Translations under genes and position numbers: made by a program
Shown here: positions 34,750-45,156 of the stretch, piece after piece
Layout of the letters: every line of letters starts with the position of its first letter
Numbering within the stretch: position 1 is the first letter of the stretch
Notes under the pieces: generated by a model
Seen by the model: the letters and a program-made list of their open reading frames with translations, nothing else
The model's database searches: none
Told to the model about the DNA's origin: nothing
Assembly: GCF_000612665.1 (NCBI RefSeq)
Contig: NZ_HG942082.1
Coordinates: 16,953-80,952 of the forward strand
DNA length: 64,000 nucleotides
Reading direction: 5' to 3'
Origin: Neobacillus dielmonensis
Lineage (GTDB): Bacteria > Bacillota > Bacilli > Bacillales > Cytobacillaceae

Positions 34750-35468
34750 TTACCGGCAAAGTTCACATTTTTACCTGCCCTTTCCTATCTATTATCAACC
34801 ACTCTCACCACTTTACCGGCACTTCATATAAAAAAGGCCAGGCCAGAGCCTGGCTGGGTCATTGTTTTCCATTTTCTTACTAGCAACTGTTCTGTACTAC
34901 GGTATTTCTCTTCCTAACTTGTTCTTTTAAGCGAGCTTTTTTATTTACCGGCACTTCGAACCCTTTTACCGGCAAAGTTCACATTTTTACTGGCACTTTC
35001 CCACCTCTTATCAACCACTCTTACCACTTTACCGGCACTTCATATAAAAAAGGCCAGGCCAGAGCCTGGCTGGGTCATTGTTCTCCATTTTCTTACTTGC
35101 AGCCGTTCTGTACAACGTATTTCTCTTCCTAACTTGTTCTTTTAAGCGAGCTTTTTTTATTTACCGGCACTTCGGACCCGTTTACCGGCAAAGTTCACAA
35201 GTTTACCGGCACTTTCCCACCTCTTATCAACCACTCTCACCACTTTACCGGCACTTCATATAAAAAGTGCCAGGCCAGAGCCTGGCTGGGTCATTGTTTT
35301 CCATTTTCTTACTAGCAACTGTTCTGTACTACGGTATTTCTCTTCCTAACTTGTTCTTTTAAGCGAGCTTTTTTTATTTACCGGCACTTCGAACCCGTTT
35401 ACCGGCGAAGTTCACATTTTTACCGGCAAATCCCGACCCTTATCAACCAGATCTCCCTATTTACCGGC
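34750..35468. repeat. 21-bp phased TTACCGGC array, cluster 3 (four blocks, inverted)
   Basis: Four blocks (34750-34820, 34945-35036, 35161-35252, 35378-35468) read TTACCGGC every 21 bp, the complement of the cores in clusters 1 and 2. Each has a TTATCAAC core, the complement of the constant GTTGATAA. Spacers contain GGCCAGGCC AGA GCCTGGC hairpins and a TTTAAGCGAGC string. No gene is seen in 34603-35538. Confidence 0.88.
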
Positions 35469-35489
35469 ACACCACAATCCCCCTATAAA

Positions 35490-35522
35490 AAAATGAGACA
35501 GGAGAACCCTCCCCCTGTTTCA
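35490..35522 (-). terminator. Nramp terminator from a GAAACAGG repeat
   Basis: GAAACAGG ... CCTGTCTC followed by ATTTTTTT on the minus strand; a member of the GAACCGTCCCCCTG-like repeat family. Confidence 0.65.
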
Positions 35523-35538
35523 CCCCTGCTTCACTCCA

Positions 35539-36792
35539 TCAAAACAGCCCCATCAATTCATTCACCGCCAAAACAACAAACAGCAGAATGCTGACCCCGA
35601 GCCCGAGATTCGATACCCACTGCCGGCGGTCGACCGTTCCAACGTATTTCTTCTTGTTTAACAGATACAGCAACGTAATCGCCAGAAACGGCATAAAGAT
35701 GGCTCCTAATGCACCGTAGGCAATAATCAGCGCCACCGGCTTACCAATAATATGCAGCAACATCGGCGGGAACGTCAGCCACAATACATAGAACCGATAC
35801 GCCTTCGAACGACTCAATTGCTCATTCGGAATATCCTGATGCCGGACCGTCCGGATAAAATCCGCAAACAAATACGGAACCCCATTCCAAACACCCAGCA
35901 CTGACGTAAACGAAGCCGCCCAAAATCCTACTAAAAACAAATACCGGACCGCGGGATGCAGCTCATTCCCCAAAATACCGGCAAAATCCACTAACCCCTT
36001 CTCCCCGCTAATCGTCACATCCGTTCCAAACAACAACCCCGCACCCAAAACCAGCAGCGAGACCGTAAACAGAGCCGTCACAATATAGGCAACCGCTGAA
36101 TCGTAGCGAACCGCTGAAATAAACGACGGCCCCTTCCACTTATTCTCCTCCAGCCAGTAGCCATAAGACGCCATCGTCAACGAGCCGCCCACACCGCCAA
36201 TCAACCCGAGTGCATAAATCAATGAGCCTTTTGGCAGCGTCGGCACCGCCGTCCCCACCACGTCCCCCAGCTGTGGCAACACTATGATAGCCGAACCCAC
36301 CACCGTAATAAACATTATCCCAATCAACACATTCATAACATGTTCAAACCGTTTATATTGCCCAGACCACACCAATACCAGGCCCAATATTCCATGGATA
36401 ATTGCCCATGCCGTCAACGACAACTGGGGAAATAAGGCCGATGCGGCCAACGCACAAGAAGCTGTTCCCGCTGCGCCATAAACAAATCCCCAAATCACCG
36501 AGTACACCCCAAAATAGCCAGTGGCCCATTTCCCCATCAAATGCCAGCCTTCTAATATGGTCTTTCCGCTCGCTAAATGCCAGCGGCCTACCCCTTCATT
36601 TAAGGCAAATTTTAAAATCGCCCCAATCACAATCGCCCAAAGAAACACTAACCCATAATTGGTCCCTGCCACTAGGGCGGCCACTAAGTCACCTGCACCT
36701 ACCCCTGTCGCAGCAACAATCAAGCCCGGTCCAATAATCGAAGTCCTTTTTACTACAACTGGTGGCGTGTGAAGTGGTCTCTCCTCTTTCAT
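35539..36792 (-). CDS. Nramp family divalent metal transporter
   Basis: A 417-residue membrane protein with about 11 helices. The N-terminal GPGLIVAATGVGAGDLVAAL corresponds to helix 1 of Nramp proteins, where the DPGN metal motif of Mn/Fe transporters is replaced by GVGAGD. A KFALNEGVGRWHLASG stretch forms the conserved helix 3 region. Because the DPGN motif is missing, this may belong to the Nramp-related clade rather than being a classical manganese transporter; the transported ion is uncertain. Start 36792 follows AGGGGG. A cre site lies 18 bp upstream of the start codon, so carbon control is expected. Confidence 0.82.
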   Translation of the reverse strand: MKEERPLHTPPVVVKRTSIIGPGLIVAATGVGAGDLVAALVAGTNYGLVFLWAIVIGAILKFALNEGVGRWHLASGKTILEGWHLMGKWATGYFGVYSVIWGFVYGAAGTASCALAASALFPQLSLTAWAIIHGILGLVLVWSGQYKRFEHVMNVLIGIMFITVVGSAIIVLPQLGDVVGTAVPTLPKGSLIYALGLIGGVGGSLTMASYGYWLEENKWKGPSFISAVRYDSAVAYIVTALFTVSLLVLGAGLLFGTDVTISGEKGLVDFAGILGNELHPAVRYLFLVGFWAASFTSVLGVWNGVPYLFADFIRTVRHQDIPNEQLSRSKAYRFYVLWLTFPPMLLHIIGKPVALIIAYGALGAIFMPFLAITLLYLLNKKKYVGTVDRRQWVSNLGLGVSILLFVVLAVNELMGLF

Positions 36793-36809
36793 CGAATCCC
36801 CCTCTTTGT

Positions 36810-36823
36810 GGTAAACGTTTACA
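36810..36823 (-). promoter_or_regulatory. cre site upstream of the Nramp gene
   Basis: TGTAAACGTTTACC on the minus strand matches 13 of 14 cre positions with a nearly perfect palindromic core (GTAAACGTTTAC), just upstream of the ribosome binding site and downstream of TATAAT-like hexamers, a roadblock or promoter-proximal position. Confidence 0.7.
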
Positions 36824-36931
36824 ATTATGATAATATTATAATTATTCAACTTTCTCCCAGCCAAATCAATAGGTCAGAAGTACACAAAAGCCAGACCCAT
36901 ACTAGGGCCTGGCTTCTCTCATCCAACCAAT

Positions 36932-37960
36932 CTATTTTTGCGCTGTGATCGTGGCTAGCATACTGTCTGCTACCGTGACCTCCACGCCTTTATAATAGTA
37001 TTTCACAATATCCTGATAGGATTTGCCTTCCTCAGCCATGCCGTTGGCGCCGTACTGGCTCATGCCCACCCCATGTCCGAAGCCTTTGGTGGTAATCACA
37101 ATATTGTCGCCCTTGCGCTGCCACGAAAAGTCAGATGACTTCAGATCCAATTTTTCCCGGATATCTCTGCCTGTTAAGACTTTTCCACTAAAATTCACCT
37201 TGGCCACCCGTTTGCCTGCCGTCCGTTCCGTAATCTCGCCAATCTTATTGCTTGAGCCAATTTTGACACCCAACCGTGACTCAAACTCCTTCACCGTCAA
37301 CACTTTTTGGTTATTGAACTTTGGCGAATTTTTATCCCACGGGCTTGCGACACTTTTTAGATAAGGAAAGCTGCCGGACCAATAATCCTCGGAATTCTCG
37401 GTAAACCCATTGCTGGTGGAAAAGAACAACGCGTTAATCGGTTTGCCTTCGTAGGTTAAAATTTGTCCGCTTGTCGATCGTACCGCTTCGATAATCTTTT
37501 TCTTCTTCCAATCATAATCGGTTCCCCATTTCGCGCGCTGCTCAGCATCGTTCATGTAGACTTGATGGATTTGCGTATCGGTCACCTGAGAGCCTTCCGG
37601 GGCGCCCATCGTGTCCTTGTTGATTAACCGGTTCACTATGTAAGTTCTCGCTGTCAGTGCTTGGGCCTTGAGTGCTTCTTCATTGAAGTCTGCCGGCATT
37701 TCAGCTGCCACAACGCCAACCAAGTAATTCTCCATATCCACTTTTTCAATTGATTTTTGAGCGGAGCGGAACACAGCCACTTCTACTGCTGCGTCCTTGG
37801 AAGGAGTGGTGGAAACATTGGCGGGGGCCTTCGTCAGGTTCTCGCCTAGTTTTCCGCTCGCTTTGTGGTCAGAGAACGGGAGCACCAGGATGGCGGGGAT
37901 AATCAACGTTAAGGCAAAAAGAAATGCAGCTGCTACGATGAGTGGATTGAATTTTTTCAT
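36932..37960 (-). CDS. spoIID: Stage II sporulation protein D
   Basis: A 342-residue membrane-anchored lytic transglycosylase that works with SpoIIP and SpoIIM to drive engulfment. N-terminal transmembrane anchor (8-28), then the SpoIID domain: [31 protein letters not shown] with the catalytic Glu 87, [18 protein letters not shown], and [17 protein letters not shown] near the end. All motifs present. GGAGG upstream of ATG. Directly upstream of it (minus strand) is murA, the B. subtilis order. Confidence 0.96.
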   Translation of the reverse strand: MKKFNPLIVAAAFLFALTLIIPAILVLPFSDHKASGKLGENLTKAPANVSTTPSKDAAVEVAVFRSAQKSIEKVDMENYLVGVVAAEMPADFNEEALKAQALTARTYIVNRLINKDTMGAPEGSQVTDTQIHQVYMNDAEQRAKWGTDYDWKKKKIIEAVRSTSGQILTYEGKPINALFFSTSNGFTENSEDYWSGSFPYLKSVASPWDKNSPKFNNQKVLTVKEFESRLGVKIGSSNKIGEITERTAGKRVAKVNFSGKVLTGRDIREKLDLKSSDFSWQRKGDNIVITTKGFGHGVGMSQYGANGMAEEGKSYQDIVKYYYKGVEVTVADSMLATITAQK

Positions 37961-38217
37961 GAATGTGCCTCCAGTTTGTCATTTTACATCCGAGCCTTCG
38001 TCAGGCCGGTTGTACGTCTCTTTAAAACATATGGAGGCGGACAAGCATTTATTACATAAATTTCATAGAGAACTTAAGTCAGATTTAAGTGAAAATCAGC
38101 ATAATAATAAAGTAAATAGGGAAAAGCGCACATACATGTACGAAAAAACAACAAATAAAAACAGGACCCGTTTACCAGGCCCCGTTGCTTTGGTTGTATT
38201 CATATCTATTACTAAAA
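37961..38217. other. spoIID-murA intergenic region with TTAAGT direct repeats
   Basis: No gene. On the plus strand TTAAGT occurs at 38074 and 38085 (11-bp spacing), preceded by TTCATA, with CATAAT 9 bases later (38100), the same geometry as the small-RNA promoters at 7.4, 8.1 and 11.7 kb. No C run or T-run terminator follows, so it is a weaker candidate. Confidence 0.3.
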
Positions 38218-39531
38218 TTAAGCGTTCATGTCTGATACGTATTTTGGCATATCGATGAAATGGTCTTCATCTTGCTCATTCACGCGCTCGATATCAGCAC
38301 CTAAAGCGGCTAGCTTTTCATGGAAATTCACATAACCGCGGTCTAAGTGTTTGAGCTCAGTAACGCGTGTCACACCTTCAGCAACTAGCCCAGTTAAAAT
38401 CAAGGCAGCCGCAGCGCGCAGATCCGTAGCTGAAACCTCAGCGCCCTGTAGATTTGAAGGACCATTTAGAATGACCGAACGTCCTTCAATTTTAATCTCG
38501 GCATTCATGCGACGGAACTCTTCCACGTGCATGAACCGATTTTCAAATACCGTTTCGGTAATCATCGAGGTGCCTTGTGCCCGAAGCAATAAGGCCATCA
38601 TCTGCGATTGCATATCGGTTGGGAAGCCTGGATGCGGCATCGTTTTGATATCAACAGCTTTCAAGCGATCCGGTCCAATGACGCGAACGCCATCTTCTTC
38701 CTCGATAATCGTGACACCCATCTCCTCCATTTTCGCTATCAATGAAGAAAGATGTTCCGGAACTGCCCCGCGAACAAGGACATTTCCACCGGTAATCGCT
38801 GCAGCCACCATGAAGGTACCTGCTTCAATCCGGTCCGGAATAATCGTGTGTTCCACACCAAATAATACATCAACGCCTTCAATGCGAATTGTGCCAGTGC
38901 CGGCACCTTTCACTTTGGCGCCCATTTTATTCAAGAAGTTTGCCAAGTCCACAATTTCCGGTTCTTTTGCAGCATTCTCTATGATGGTGGTTCCCTTTGC
39001 AAGAGAAGCGGCCATCATAATGTTTTCCGTTGCTCCAACACTTGGGAAGTCCAGATAGATTTTTGCTCCACGCAAGCGGCCATTTACTTCCGCTTCAATA
39101 AAGCCATTGCCTACCTTGACCGTTGCACCCATGGCTTCAAAGCCTTTTAAATGTTGGTCGATCGGTCGAGATCCAATGGCACAGCCGCCTGGTAAGGCAA
39201 CACGGGCACGCCCGTTTCGAGCCAATAATGATCCCATTACAAGTACTGACGCGCGCATTTTTCGAACATATTCGAACGGCGCTTCATCACGTAACACTCT
39301 AGATGCATCAACAACAACAGTGTTATGATTAAAAGCTACGTCTGCGTTTAGATAACGTAAGACTTCATTTATTGTGTATACATCGGAGAGTGTAGGTACA
39401 TCATAAATTACACTTTTTCCATCACTTGCTAATAATGTTGCAGCGATAACAGGCAGGACGGCATTTTTTGCGCCTTCTACTTTAACCGTTCCCGTAAGCC
39501 TTTTTCCGCCGCGGACGATGATCTTTTCCAA
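38218..39531 (-). CDS. murA: UDP-N-acetylglucosamine 1-carboxyvinyltransferase MurA
   Basis: Catalyses the first committed step of peptidoglycan synthesis, transfer of enolpyruvate to UDP-GlcNAc, in the cytoplasm; target of fosfomycin. 437 residues with [20 protein letters not shown] at the N-terminus and the catalytic loop [15 protein letters not shown] carrying Cys 117. This is the MurAA-type copy by context (between ywmB and spoIID). TTG start with GGAGGGG. Confidence 0.96.
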   Translation of the reverse strand: MEKIIVRGGKRLTGTVKVEGAKNAVLPVIAATLLASDGKSVIYDVPTLSDVYTINEVLRYLNADVAFNHNTVVVDASRVLRDEAPFEYVRKMRASVLVMGSLLARNGRARVALPGGCAIGSRPIDQHLKGFEAMGATVKVGNGFIEAEVNGRLRGAKIYLDFPSVGATENIMMAASLAKGTTIIENAAKEPEIVDLANFLNKMGAKVKGAGTGTIRIEGVDVLFGVEHTIIPDRIEAGTFMVAAAITGGNVLVRGAVPEHLSSLIAKMEEMGVTIIEEEDGVRVIGPDRLKAVDIKTMPHPGFPTDMQSQMMALLLRAQGTSMITETVFENRFMHVEEFRRMNAEIKIEGRSVILNGPSNLQGAEVSATDLRAAAALILTGLVAEGVTRVTELKHLDRGYVNFHEKLAALGADIERVNEQDEDHFIDMPKYVSDMNA

Positions 39532-39563
39532 GAGTATTCCCCTCCGCGTCCATTTTCTCTATA

Positions 39564-40394
39564 TTAATATTCAATCGTAATGATAGGTGTGCCAACTACA
39601 ACGGTAGTCTTTCCGCCCAATCCTTCGGAGCGTAATCCAATTTGCAGGTTCATGTTTTCGTTCTTCGTATCTATTGAGTCAAAAAACAAAGGGGATGCGG
39701 CCGATACTGACATGAACGTCTCCTCTTTTAACGCTTCGATTTCAGTTGCTTTGAACCCAGATAGCAGTTTTTTAGCAGTCTCTGGTAAAGCCCTATCAAT
39801 CGTATCACTGTAAAGCCCTTTCACACAAGCAAAAACTGTAGGTTTTTCTCGAAATATGTCAGAATGCCTATTTTCAAATTCCGGTGATTTGAAAAAGGCT
39901 TCAGAGGCCTCGTTCCACTGTTTTCCACTGACTCGATAAACAGTATACGCAGTAAGTGGTTGTTTTGTGTGGGTTGCCATGATTTGAAGCATTTCAGTGT
40001 GGTGGTTCGATGTTGGAGATACTGCTGTCAGTTCCCATGATTCTGCGGTGTTTTTCTCCGTCCACTGCCATTCGGGAAACTTTTTCTTCAGTTGCTCTGC
40101 GTATTCTCTTACCTCTTGTTCACTTTTTAAGTCTGTTACTTGTTCTCTTGCATAATATGTCCATTCCTGAAGCAAAATATTTTCGGTTTTAAGTCCTTCG
40201 GTTAATTTTGCTAAGTCCTGAATGGGAGCGCCAGTTTCCTTTTGTTTTTGAAAAAAAGAATGGCTGCCGCCGTCGGTTTTTTCTGCAAGAACTGGTTTCA
40301 GACCGATGCCTGCCTCCGTTTTCATCCCAATAACAACCAAACAAAAACTAAACATGATCATCAAATATAAATACGTCTCACGATTCTTTTTCAT
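39564..40394 (-). CDS. ywmB: YwmB family protein
   Basis: A 276-residue protein with an N-terminal hydrophobic segment (signal or anchor, 7-24) and a soluble extracytoplasmic domain. Its position immediately upstream of murA and its length match YwmB, a conserved Bacillus protein with a TATA-binding-like fold in structural studies but no known function. AAGGGGGAG precedes ATG. The 32-bp spacing to murA suggests co-transcription. Confidence 0.85.
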   Translation of the reverse strand: MKKNRETYLYLMIMFSFCLVVIGMKTEAGIGLKPVLAEKTDGGSHSFFQKQKETGAPIQDLAKLTEGLKTENILLQEWTYYAREQVTDLKSEQEVREYAEQLKKKFPEWQWTEKNTAESWELTAVSPTSNHHTEMLQIMATHTKQPLTAYTVYRVSGKQWNEASEAFFKSPEFENRHSDIFREKPTVFACVKGLYSDTIDRALPETAKKLLSGFKATEIEALKEETFMSVSAASPLFFDSIDTKNENMNLQIGLRSEGLGGKTTVVVGTPIITIEY

Positions 40395-40628
40395 TGTCTC
40401 TTCTCCCCCTTACTACCATTGTTTCCAATGGTAGAGGGAGCATACTTGGGAATTGTCGTCACTTTTTGACAACTCCGAAATCGCTAACCTTGTTTACGTT
40501 TGAGCAATATAAAAAACTTGTTATGAACAAGCTCATGTTCGTTTGTTAATTTCCACACAAACTTGATTGTACTCAATTTCCTCTAAAATGGGAACATGTA
40601 CGAGGACCTAAATTTTTTCCAATTCTAT

Positions 40629-40862
40629 TTACTCCAATATTAATGGCAGCTGCCGCGACCATTGTAGATAGTCTAGGAAAAAGTTACTAACAATGGAGCC
40701 GATCACAATGGCCAACAATATGTACAGTAATCGAGCCTGCATGATATGGTTTGGTTTTAGCACTTTGTCCAACCGAATGGCTTGCAAAGCCCACCAGGAA
40801 ATACCAATAAAAATCAAATGTGACAGGATACTAACTAACGCAATTTGGCCAAAATCTTCCAT
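40629..40862 (-). CDS. ywzB: DUF1146 membrane protein YwzB
   Basis: A 77-residue protein with two transmembrane helices (IALVSILSHLIFIGISWWAL; YILLAIVIGSIVSNFFL) joined by a basic loop (RLDKVLKPNHIMQAR). This matches DUF1146/YwzB, conserved between the ATP synthase and murA regions of Bacillus genomes. Function unknown. AGAGGG before ATG. Confidence 0.85.
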   Translation of the reverse strand: MEDFGQIALVSILSHLIFIGISWWALQAIRLDKVLKPNHIMQARLLYILLAIVIGSIVSNFFLDYLQWSRQLPLILE

Positions 40863-40979
40863 TATAATTCCCTCTCTTTTAGAAACACTGTGAATATTCT
40901 ATCACACTGTCGGGAATAAATGCTAAAAGTTACCATTTTGTTTTTATTTAGAATTTTTAAAAAATATGAGTTCACAGTT

Positions 40980-41027
40980 TAACTGCCTAAACCCAGTTAC
41001 AATCATAGATCCGGGTTTAGGCAGTTC
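40980..41027. terminator. Long-stem hairpin behind the 59-residue gene
   Basis: AACTGCCTAAACCC / GGGTTTAGGCAGTT, 14-bp perfect stem. It separates ywzB from the small stress operon; T runs are weak on both sides. Confidence 0.6.
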
Positions 41028-41040
41028 ATTCTGTTTATTC

Positions 41041-41220
41041 TTATATAGCGTTCCATACTCGTGTTAAATTAAGTGGCACATAAACCTTGTCTCCCTGTAT
41101 CTGTTGATGGATAATTGGATTTTCAAAGTAAGGATCTATTTCAGATTCCCTGCTAAAGTTGTGCCGCACGGTTTTACGATTACCCAATAAACGATCTAGA
41201 CTTTGATTAGACACTTTCAT
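41041..41220 (-). CDS. Small conserved-looking protein (59 aa) behind the YflT-like gene
   Basis: The frame MKVSNQSLDRLLGNRKTVR ... VYVPLNLTRVWNAI is 59 residues, with GACAAGGAGG 8 bases before the ATG, 25 bp downstream of the general stress gene on the same strand. It is followed by a strong hairpin. No family recognised: soluble, basic first half, hydrophobic last third. Operon position after a sigma-B promoter suggests a stress role. It is short enough to be missed by common ORF cut-offs. Confidence 0.6.
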   Translation of the reverse strand: MKVSNQSLDRLLGNRKTVRHNFSRESEIDPYFENPIIHQQIQGDKVYVPLNLTRVWNAI

Positions 41221-41245
41221 CCTTTGTCTCCTCCTTGTCTTTCTA

Positions 41246-41572
41246 TTAAGCGGATTTTGCAGCTACGACTACTACTTTTCCACGATCCAGCTGTTCTTCA
41301 TATAATTCGGCCTCTCCTGAAGGGATACCTAGTGATTGTAACTTCGAGCGAAGTTCCTCCCCGCGTGAGCGGAACACATTAGCGAGGGAGTCCAGAACAC
41401 CCTGCTCCGCCACCCCGATATTGTTTATCTCAAGAGAATCTGATAAGTCCTCCGAGCGCTTTTCATCATGGGCCAATAAATAAATTTCCTCTTTTGTGTA
41501 CCCTTGGATGATAAATTGCTCGATTTCCTTTCTTGCAGCCACGCCGTTTTCTACTACTTTTACATAAGCCAT
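41246..41572 (-). CDS. General stress protein 17M / YflT-like
   Basis: A 108-residue soluble protein with the YflT-like fold: beta strand AYVKVVENG, helix, GYTKEEIYLLAHDEKRSEDLSD, helical middle and final strand GKVVVVAA. B. subtilis YflT (GS17M) is a heat-stress protein of the sigma-B regulon, and this gene has a sigma-B-type promoter (41624-41649). Start at 41572, second ATG, because AGGAGG is properly spaced only from it. The molecular role is not known. Confidence 0.85.
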   Translation of the reverse strand: MAYVKVVENGVAARKEIEQFIIQGYTKEEIYLLAHDEKRSEDLSDSLEINNIGVAEQGVLDSLANVFRSRGEELRSKLQSLGIPSGEAELYEEQLDRGKVVVVAAKSA

Positions 41573-41623
41573 TTTCATTCCTCCTCAAGGGTTAGTAGGT
41601 CTGCTTGACCTTGTATTTGGTGT

Positions 41624-41649
41624 ATAACCGCTGCTGCACAAAATGAAAC
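41624..41649 (-). promoter_or_regulatory. Sigma-B-type promoter of the YflT-like gene
   Basis: GTTTCA, 14-bp spacer, GGTTAT on the minus strand (consensus GTTTAA-N12-15-GGGTAT; 5/6 and 5/6). Confidence 0.65.
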
Positions 41650-41662
41650 CTATTTTTTTATG

Positions 41663-41688
41663 GTTACAAACAAAGCGAACGCGGGTAT
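41663..41688 (+). promoter_or_regulatory. Sigma-B-type promoter, divergent
   Basis: GTTACA, 14-bp spacer, GGGTAT on the plus strand (4/6 and 6/6), 34 bp before the ATG of the 113-residue protein gene. Confidence 0.6.
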
Positions 41689-41721
41689 ATACACAATACC
41701 TAAGATTGGGAGGTAGAGATA

Positions 41722-42063
41722 ATGAAGAAACTGAGATGCCGCCAGTGCGGCAACCATGAATTTTATGCGGTCGATGTTGGAGTAAACTTGTGCAAGTGCG
41801 GGTTATATTTAAGGAAACCCTCGGATTATCAAAAAGACGAACCGATTATAAGGAGAAAACACATTTATTCGGAGCAAAGAAGCCAGGCTGAGGTGATTAC
41901 CAAGGTTAGTTTATTAAAGCGAGAAATCGACCTTTGTCTGGATGAGCGGGATCATGAGCGATTTCACAAGCTAACCAACGAATTAAAAATCTGCCAGCAT
42001 TTTTTAAAGTCAAAAGCCATTGACCCTCAGATTTCCTTTATGCAAAACAAGTATCCAGTTTAA
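41722..42063 (+). CDS. Hypothetical zinc-ribbon-like stress protein
   Basis: A 113-residue basic protein. The N-terminus CRQCGNHEFYAVDVGVNLCKCGLY has CxxC and CxC pairs spaced like a small zinc ribbon; the rest is charged and helical (SLLKREIDLCLDERDHERFHKLTNELKICQHF). No family recognised. GGGAGG precedes the ATG and a sigma-B-type promoter lies upstream, so it is probably stress induced; it is followed by another sigma-B promoter and a GlsB-type gene. Confidence 0.65.
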   Translation: MKKLRCRQCGNHEFYAVDVGVNLCKCGLYLRKPSDYQKDEPIIRRKHIYSEQRSQAEVITKVSLLKREIDLCLDERDHERFHKLTNELKICQHFLKSKAIDPQISFMQNKYPV

Positions 42064-42065
42064 TG

Positions 42066-42090
42066 GTTTAGGTCAAGGAAATACGGGTAT
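42066..42090 (+). promoter_or_regulatory. Sigma-B-type promoter of the GlsB/YeaQ gene
   Basis: GTTTAG, 13-bp spacer, GGGTAT (5/6 and 6/6), 44 bp before the ATG. Confidence 0.7.
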
Positions 42091-42134
42091 ATATTCACCA
42101 TCCACCATTGAAAAATAGAAAGGAGAGATTTTTC

Positions 42135-42389
42135 ATGAGTCTTATTTGGTCATTAATAATCGGAGGCGTGATTGGCTGGCTGGCCGGGCTAATTCTAGGA
42201 CATGATATACCAGGAGGAATTATTGGAAATATTATTGCCGGATTTATCGGCGCTTGGCTGGGATCTCTCATCCTAGGAAGCTGGGGTCCCGTCGTCGGCG
42301 GCTTCTACATCCTGCCAGCCCTCATCGGCGCCATCGTCCTTATATTTATCCTAAGCTTCCTCCTTAAAACTCTGAACCGAACAGCCTAA
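42135..42389 (+). CDS. GlsB/YeaQ/YmgE family stress-response membrane protein
   Basis: An 84-residue very hydrophobic protein with three glycine-rich helices (IIGGVIGWLAGLILG; GIIGNIIAGFIGAWLGSLILG; ALIGAIVLIFILSFLL). The glycine zipper pattern is that of transglycosylase-associated/GlsB proteins, which are stress inducible in many bacteria. ATG 42135 is chosen because AAGGAGAG precedes it; a longer frame from 42108 has no site. Confidence 0.88.
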   Translation: MSLIWSLIIGGVIGWLAGLILGHDIPGGIIGNIIAGFIGAWLGSLILGSWGPVVGGFYILPALIGAIVLIFILSFLLKTLNRTA

Positions 42390-42400
42390 AAATGTTAAAA

Positions 42401-42458
42401 AAGCTCCTATTTGTAGAAGAGTGGCCAACTTGTCCCTGATCTTCTACAATAGGAGCTA
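42401..42458. terminator. Convergent long hairpin
   Basis: AGCTCCTATTTGTAGAAGA pairs with TCTTCTACAATAGGAGCT around a 19-base loop; shared by the GlsB gene (plus) and the GH1 gene (minus). Confidence 0.75.
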
Positions 42459-42464
42459 TTTAAA

Positions 42465-43838
<1,374 letters not shown>

Positions 43839-43908
43839 CTACTCTCCTCCATTTTTATCTGTAGCTGTGAGCGCAAATCAACAACCTGGTTTTAACACAG
43901 CTTCGCAT

Positions 43909-43998
43909 TATAAAAACGCTTACTTTATTAGTATAACATATGTCTATACTCTTTGTTTAAAATGTATAGACATATTTCAATTGATTGTAAAAAAAGCG
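43909..43998. promoter_or_regulatory. Divergent control region: two GmuR-like operators and cre-like sites
   Basis: ATATGTCTATAC (43938-43949) and AAATGTATAGACAT (43960-43973) match the palindrome AAATGTCTATACATTT found at the gmu promoter (52146-52161). Cre-like strings TAAAAACGCTTACT and AAAAAGCGCTTACT (12/14 and 11/14) flank them. This suggests joint control by GmuR and CcpA. Confidence 0.65.
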
Positions 43999-44047
43999 CT
44001 TACTTGATACGATTTATTTATCCAGTTTCTCTAGGAGTTGAATCAAG

Positions 44048-44962
44048 ATGAATAACTATATGGTCTTTGATGTTGGCGGCAGTAAAGTGAAATACGCAGT
44101 GATTACGGAGACGGGGGATTTTGTATCTAGAGGGGATTTTCCATCCCCGTTGGACGATTTTGAGAAATTCCAATCAGAGATTGTGGCCGTCACTTTGGAA
44201 AATAAACAGCCCTTTTCTATAAAAGGGATCGCGTTTAGCTGTCCCGGAGGCGTCGATAGTGAAACAGGTATTATTGGCGGTGCCAGCGCTTTACCTTATA
44301 TTCACGGCCCGAACTTTAAAAAAATCTTTTCTGAAGCGACAGGGCTTGCGGTTGAAATTGAGAATGATGCCAATTGCGCGGCGTTAGGAGAAGTGTGGAA
44401 AGGAGCGGCCAAGGATAACCAAAATGTCTTATTTGTAGTGATCGGGACAGGGATCGGCGGAGCAATTGTTAAAAACCGGACCATCCATAAAGGGGCCAAC
44501 CTTCATGGCGGCGAAATCGGCTACATGGTCATGAACGTTCACGAACAAGATGGCCGCCTCACCACTAAGACCTGGAGTGAAGTAGGTTCTACAGGGGCAC
44601 TAGTAAGAAGGGTGGCGGCACTAAAAGGAATCCATCGCTCCGAATTGGACGGCCAAAAGATTTTTGCATTGGCCGAACAAGGCGATCCTGACTGCATTAA
44701 AGTCATTGACGAGTTTTACTTATATCTGGCACAGGGAATTTACAATAGCCAGTATGTCTATGATCCTGAAAAAATCATTCTTGGCGGGGCAATTAGTGTC
44801 CGCGAAGATTTAATTGAGCAGATTTATAAAAAACTGGATCGAATCTTAGCCGCGGTCGGGTTGGCCAAAGTCCGGCCGGTCATCGAAGCGTGCCAGTTCC
44901 GTAACGACGCCAATCTGCTCGGCGCCTTATTCCACTTTTTACAGGTTCGTAATCTTAAATAA
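44048..44962 (+). CDS. ROK family sugar kinase (beta-glucoside kinase / glucokinase type)
   Basis: A 304-residue cytoplasmic kinase with the ROK/ASKHA fold: MVFDVGGSKVKYAVI (phosphate 1), ENDANCAALGEVWKG, VVIGTGIGGAIV and GGEIGYM. The zinc-binding CxCGxxGCxE motif of many ROK kinases is absent, as in BglK-type beta-glucoside kinases. Divergent from the GH1 gene; together they could phosphorylate and cleave beta-glucosides entering without a PTS, or process released sugar. CTAGGAG precedes ATG. No DNA-binding domain, so it is not a ROK repressor. Confidence 0.85.
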   Translation: MNNYMVFDVGGSKVKYAVITETGDFVSRGDFPSPLDDFEKFQSEIVAVTLENKQPFSIKGIAFSCPGGVDSETGIIGGASALPYIHGPNFKKIFSEATGLAVEIENDANCAALGEVWKGAAKDNQNVLFVVIGTGIGGAIVKNRTIHKGANLHGGEIGYMVMNVHEQDGRLTTKTWSEVGSTGALVRRVAALKGIHRSELDGQKIFALAEQGDPDCIKVIDEFYLYLAQGIYNSQYVYDPEKIILGGAISVREDLIEQIYKKLDRILAAVGLAKVRPVIEACQFRNDANLLGALFHFLQVRNLK

Positions 44963-44963
44963 C

Positions 44964-45063
44964 GGCTGTTTTCGTAGATATTGAGTGTTTCTTTTAATAA
45001 TGGGGATTCTGTAAGATGTATTAGCTGCTGTTCTTGCGCTTTTTCTGAGCGAACGGTCGTTTA
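44964..45063 (+). repeat. Dispersed repeat, copy 1
   Basis: GCTGTTTTCGTAGATAT ... GGGATTCTGTAAGATGTA ... GAACGGTCGTTTATC matches, with small differences, the complement of 60510-60610. No coding potential; origin unknown. Confidence 0.6.
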
Positions 45064-45111
45064 TCGCTATTACATCTTCTCAGCAGTCTATTAACATAGA
45101 AAAATTAGATA

Positions 45112-45153
45112 AACAAAGCGGGTGTCCCCTATTGTGCCATCCGCTTTGTTACA
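45112..45153 (-). terminator. Terminator of the gmu operon
   Basis: AACAAAGCGG / CCGCTTTGTT with a 20-base loop directly after the SGNH gene stop; T-rich flank is weak. Confidence 0.65.
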
Positions 45154-45156
45154 TAA

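Noticed and set aside
38351-39058. 235-codon plus-strand frame opposite murA
   Set aside because: Antisense shadow of a highly conserved gene with composition biased to Ser/Thr/Pro; no ribosome binding site.
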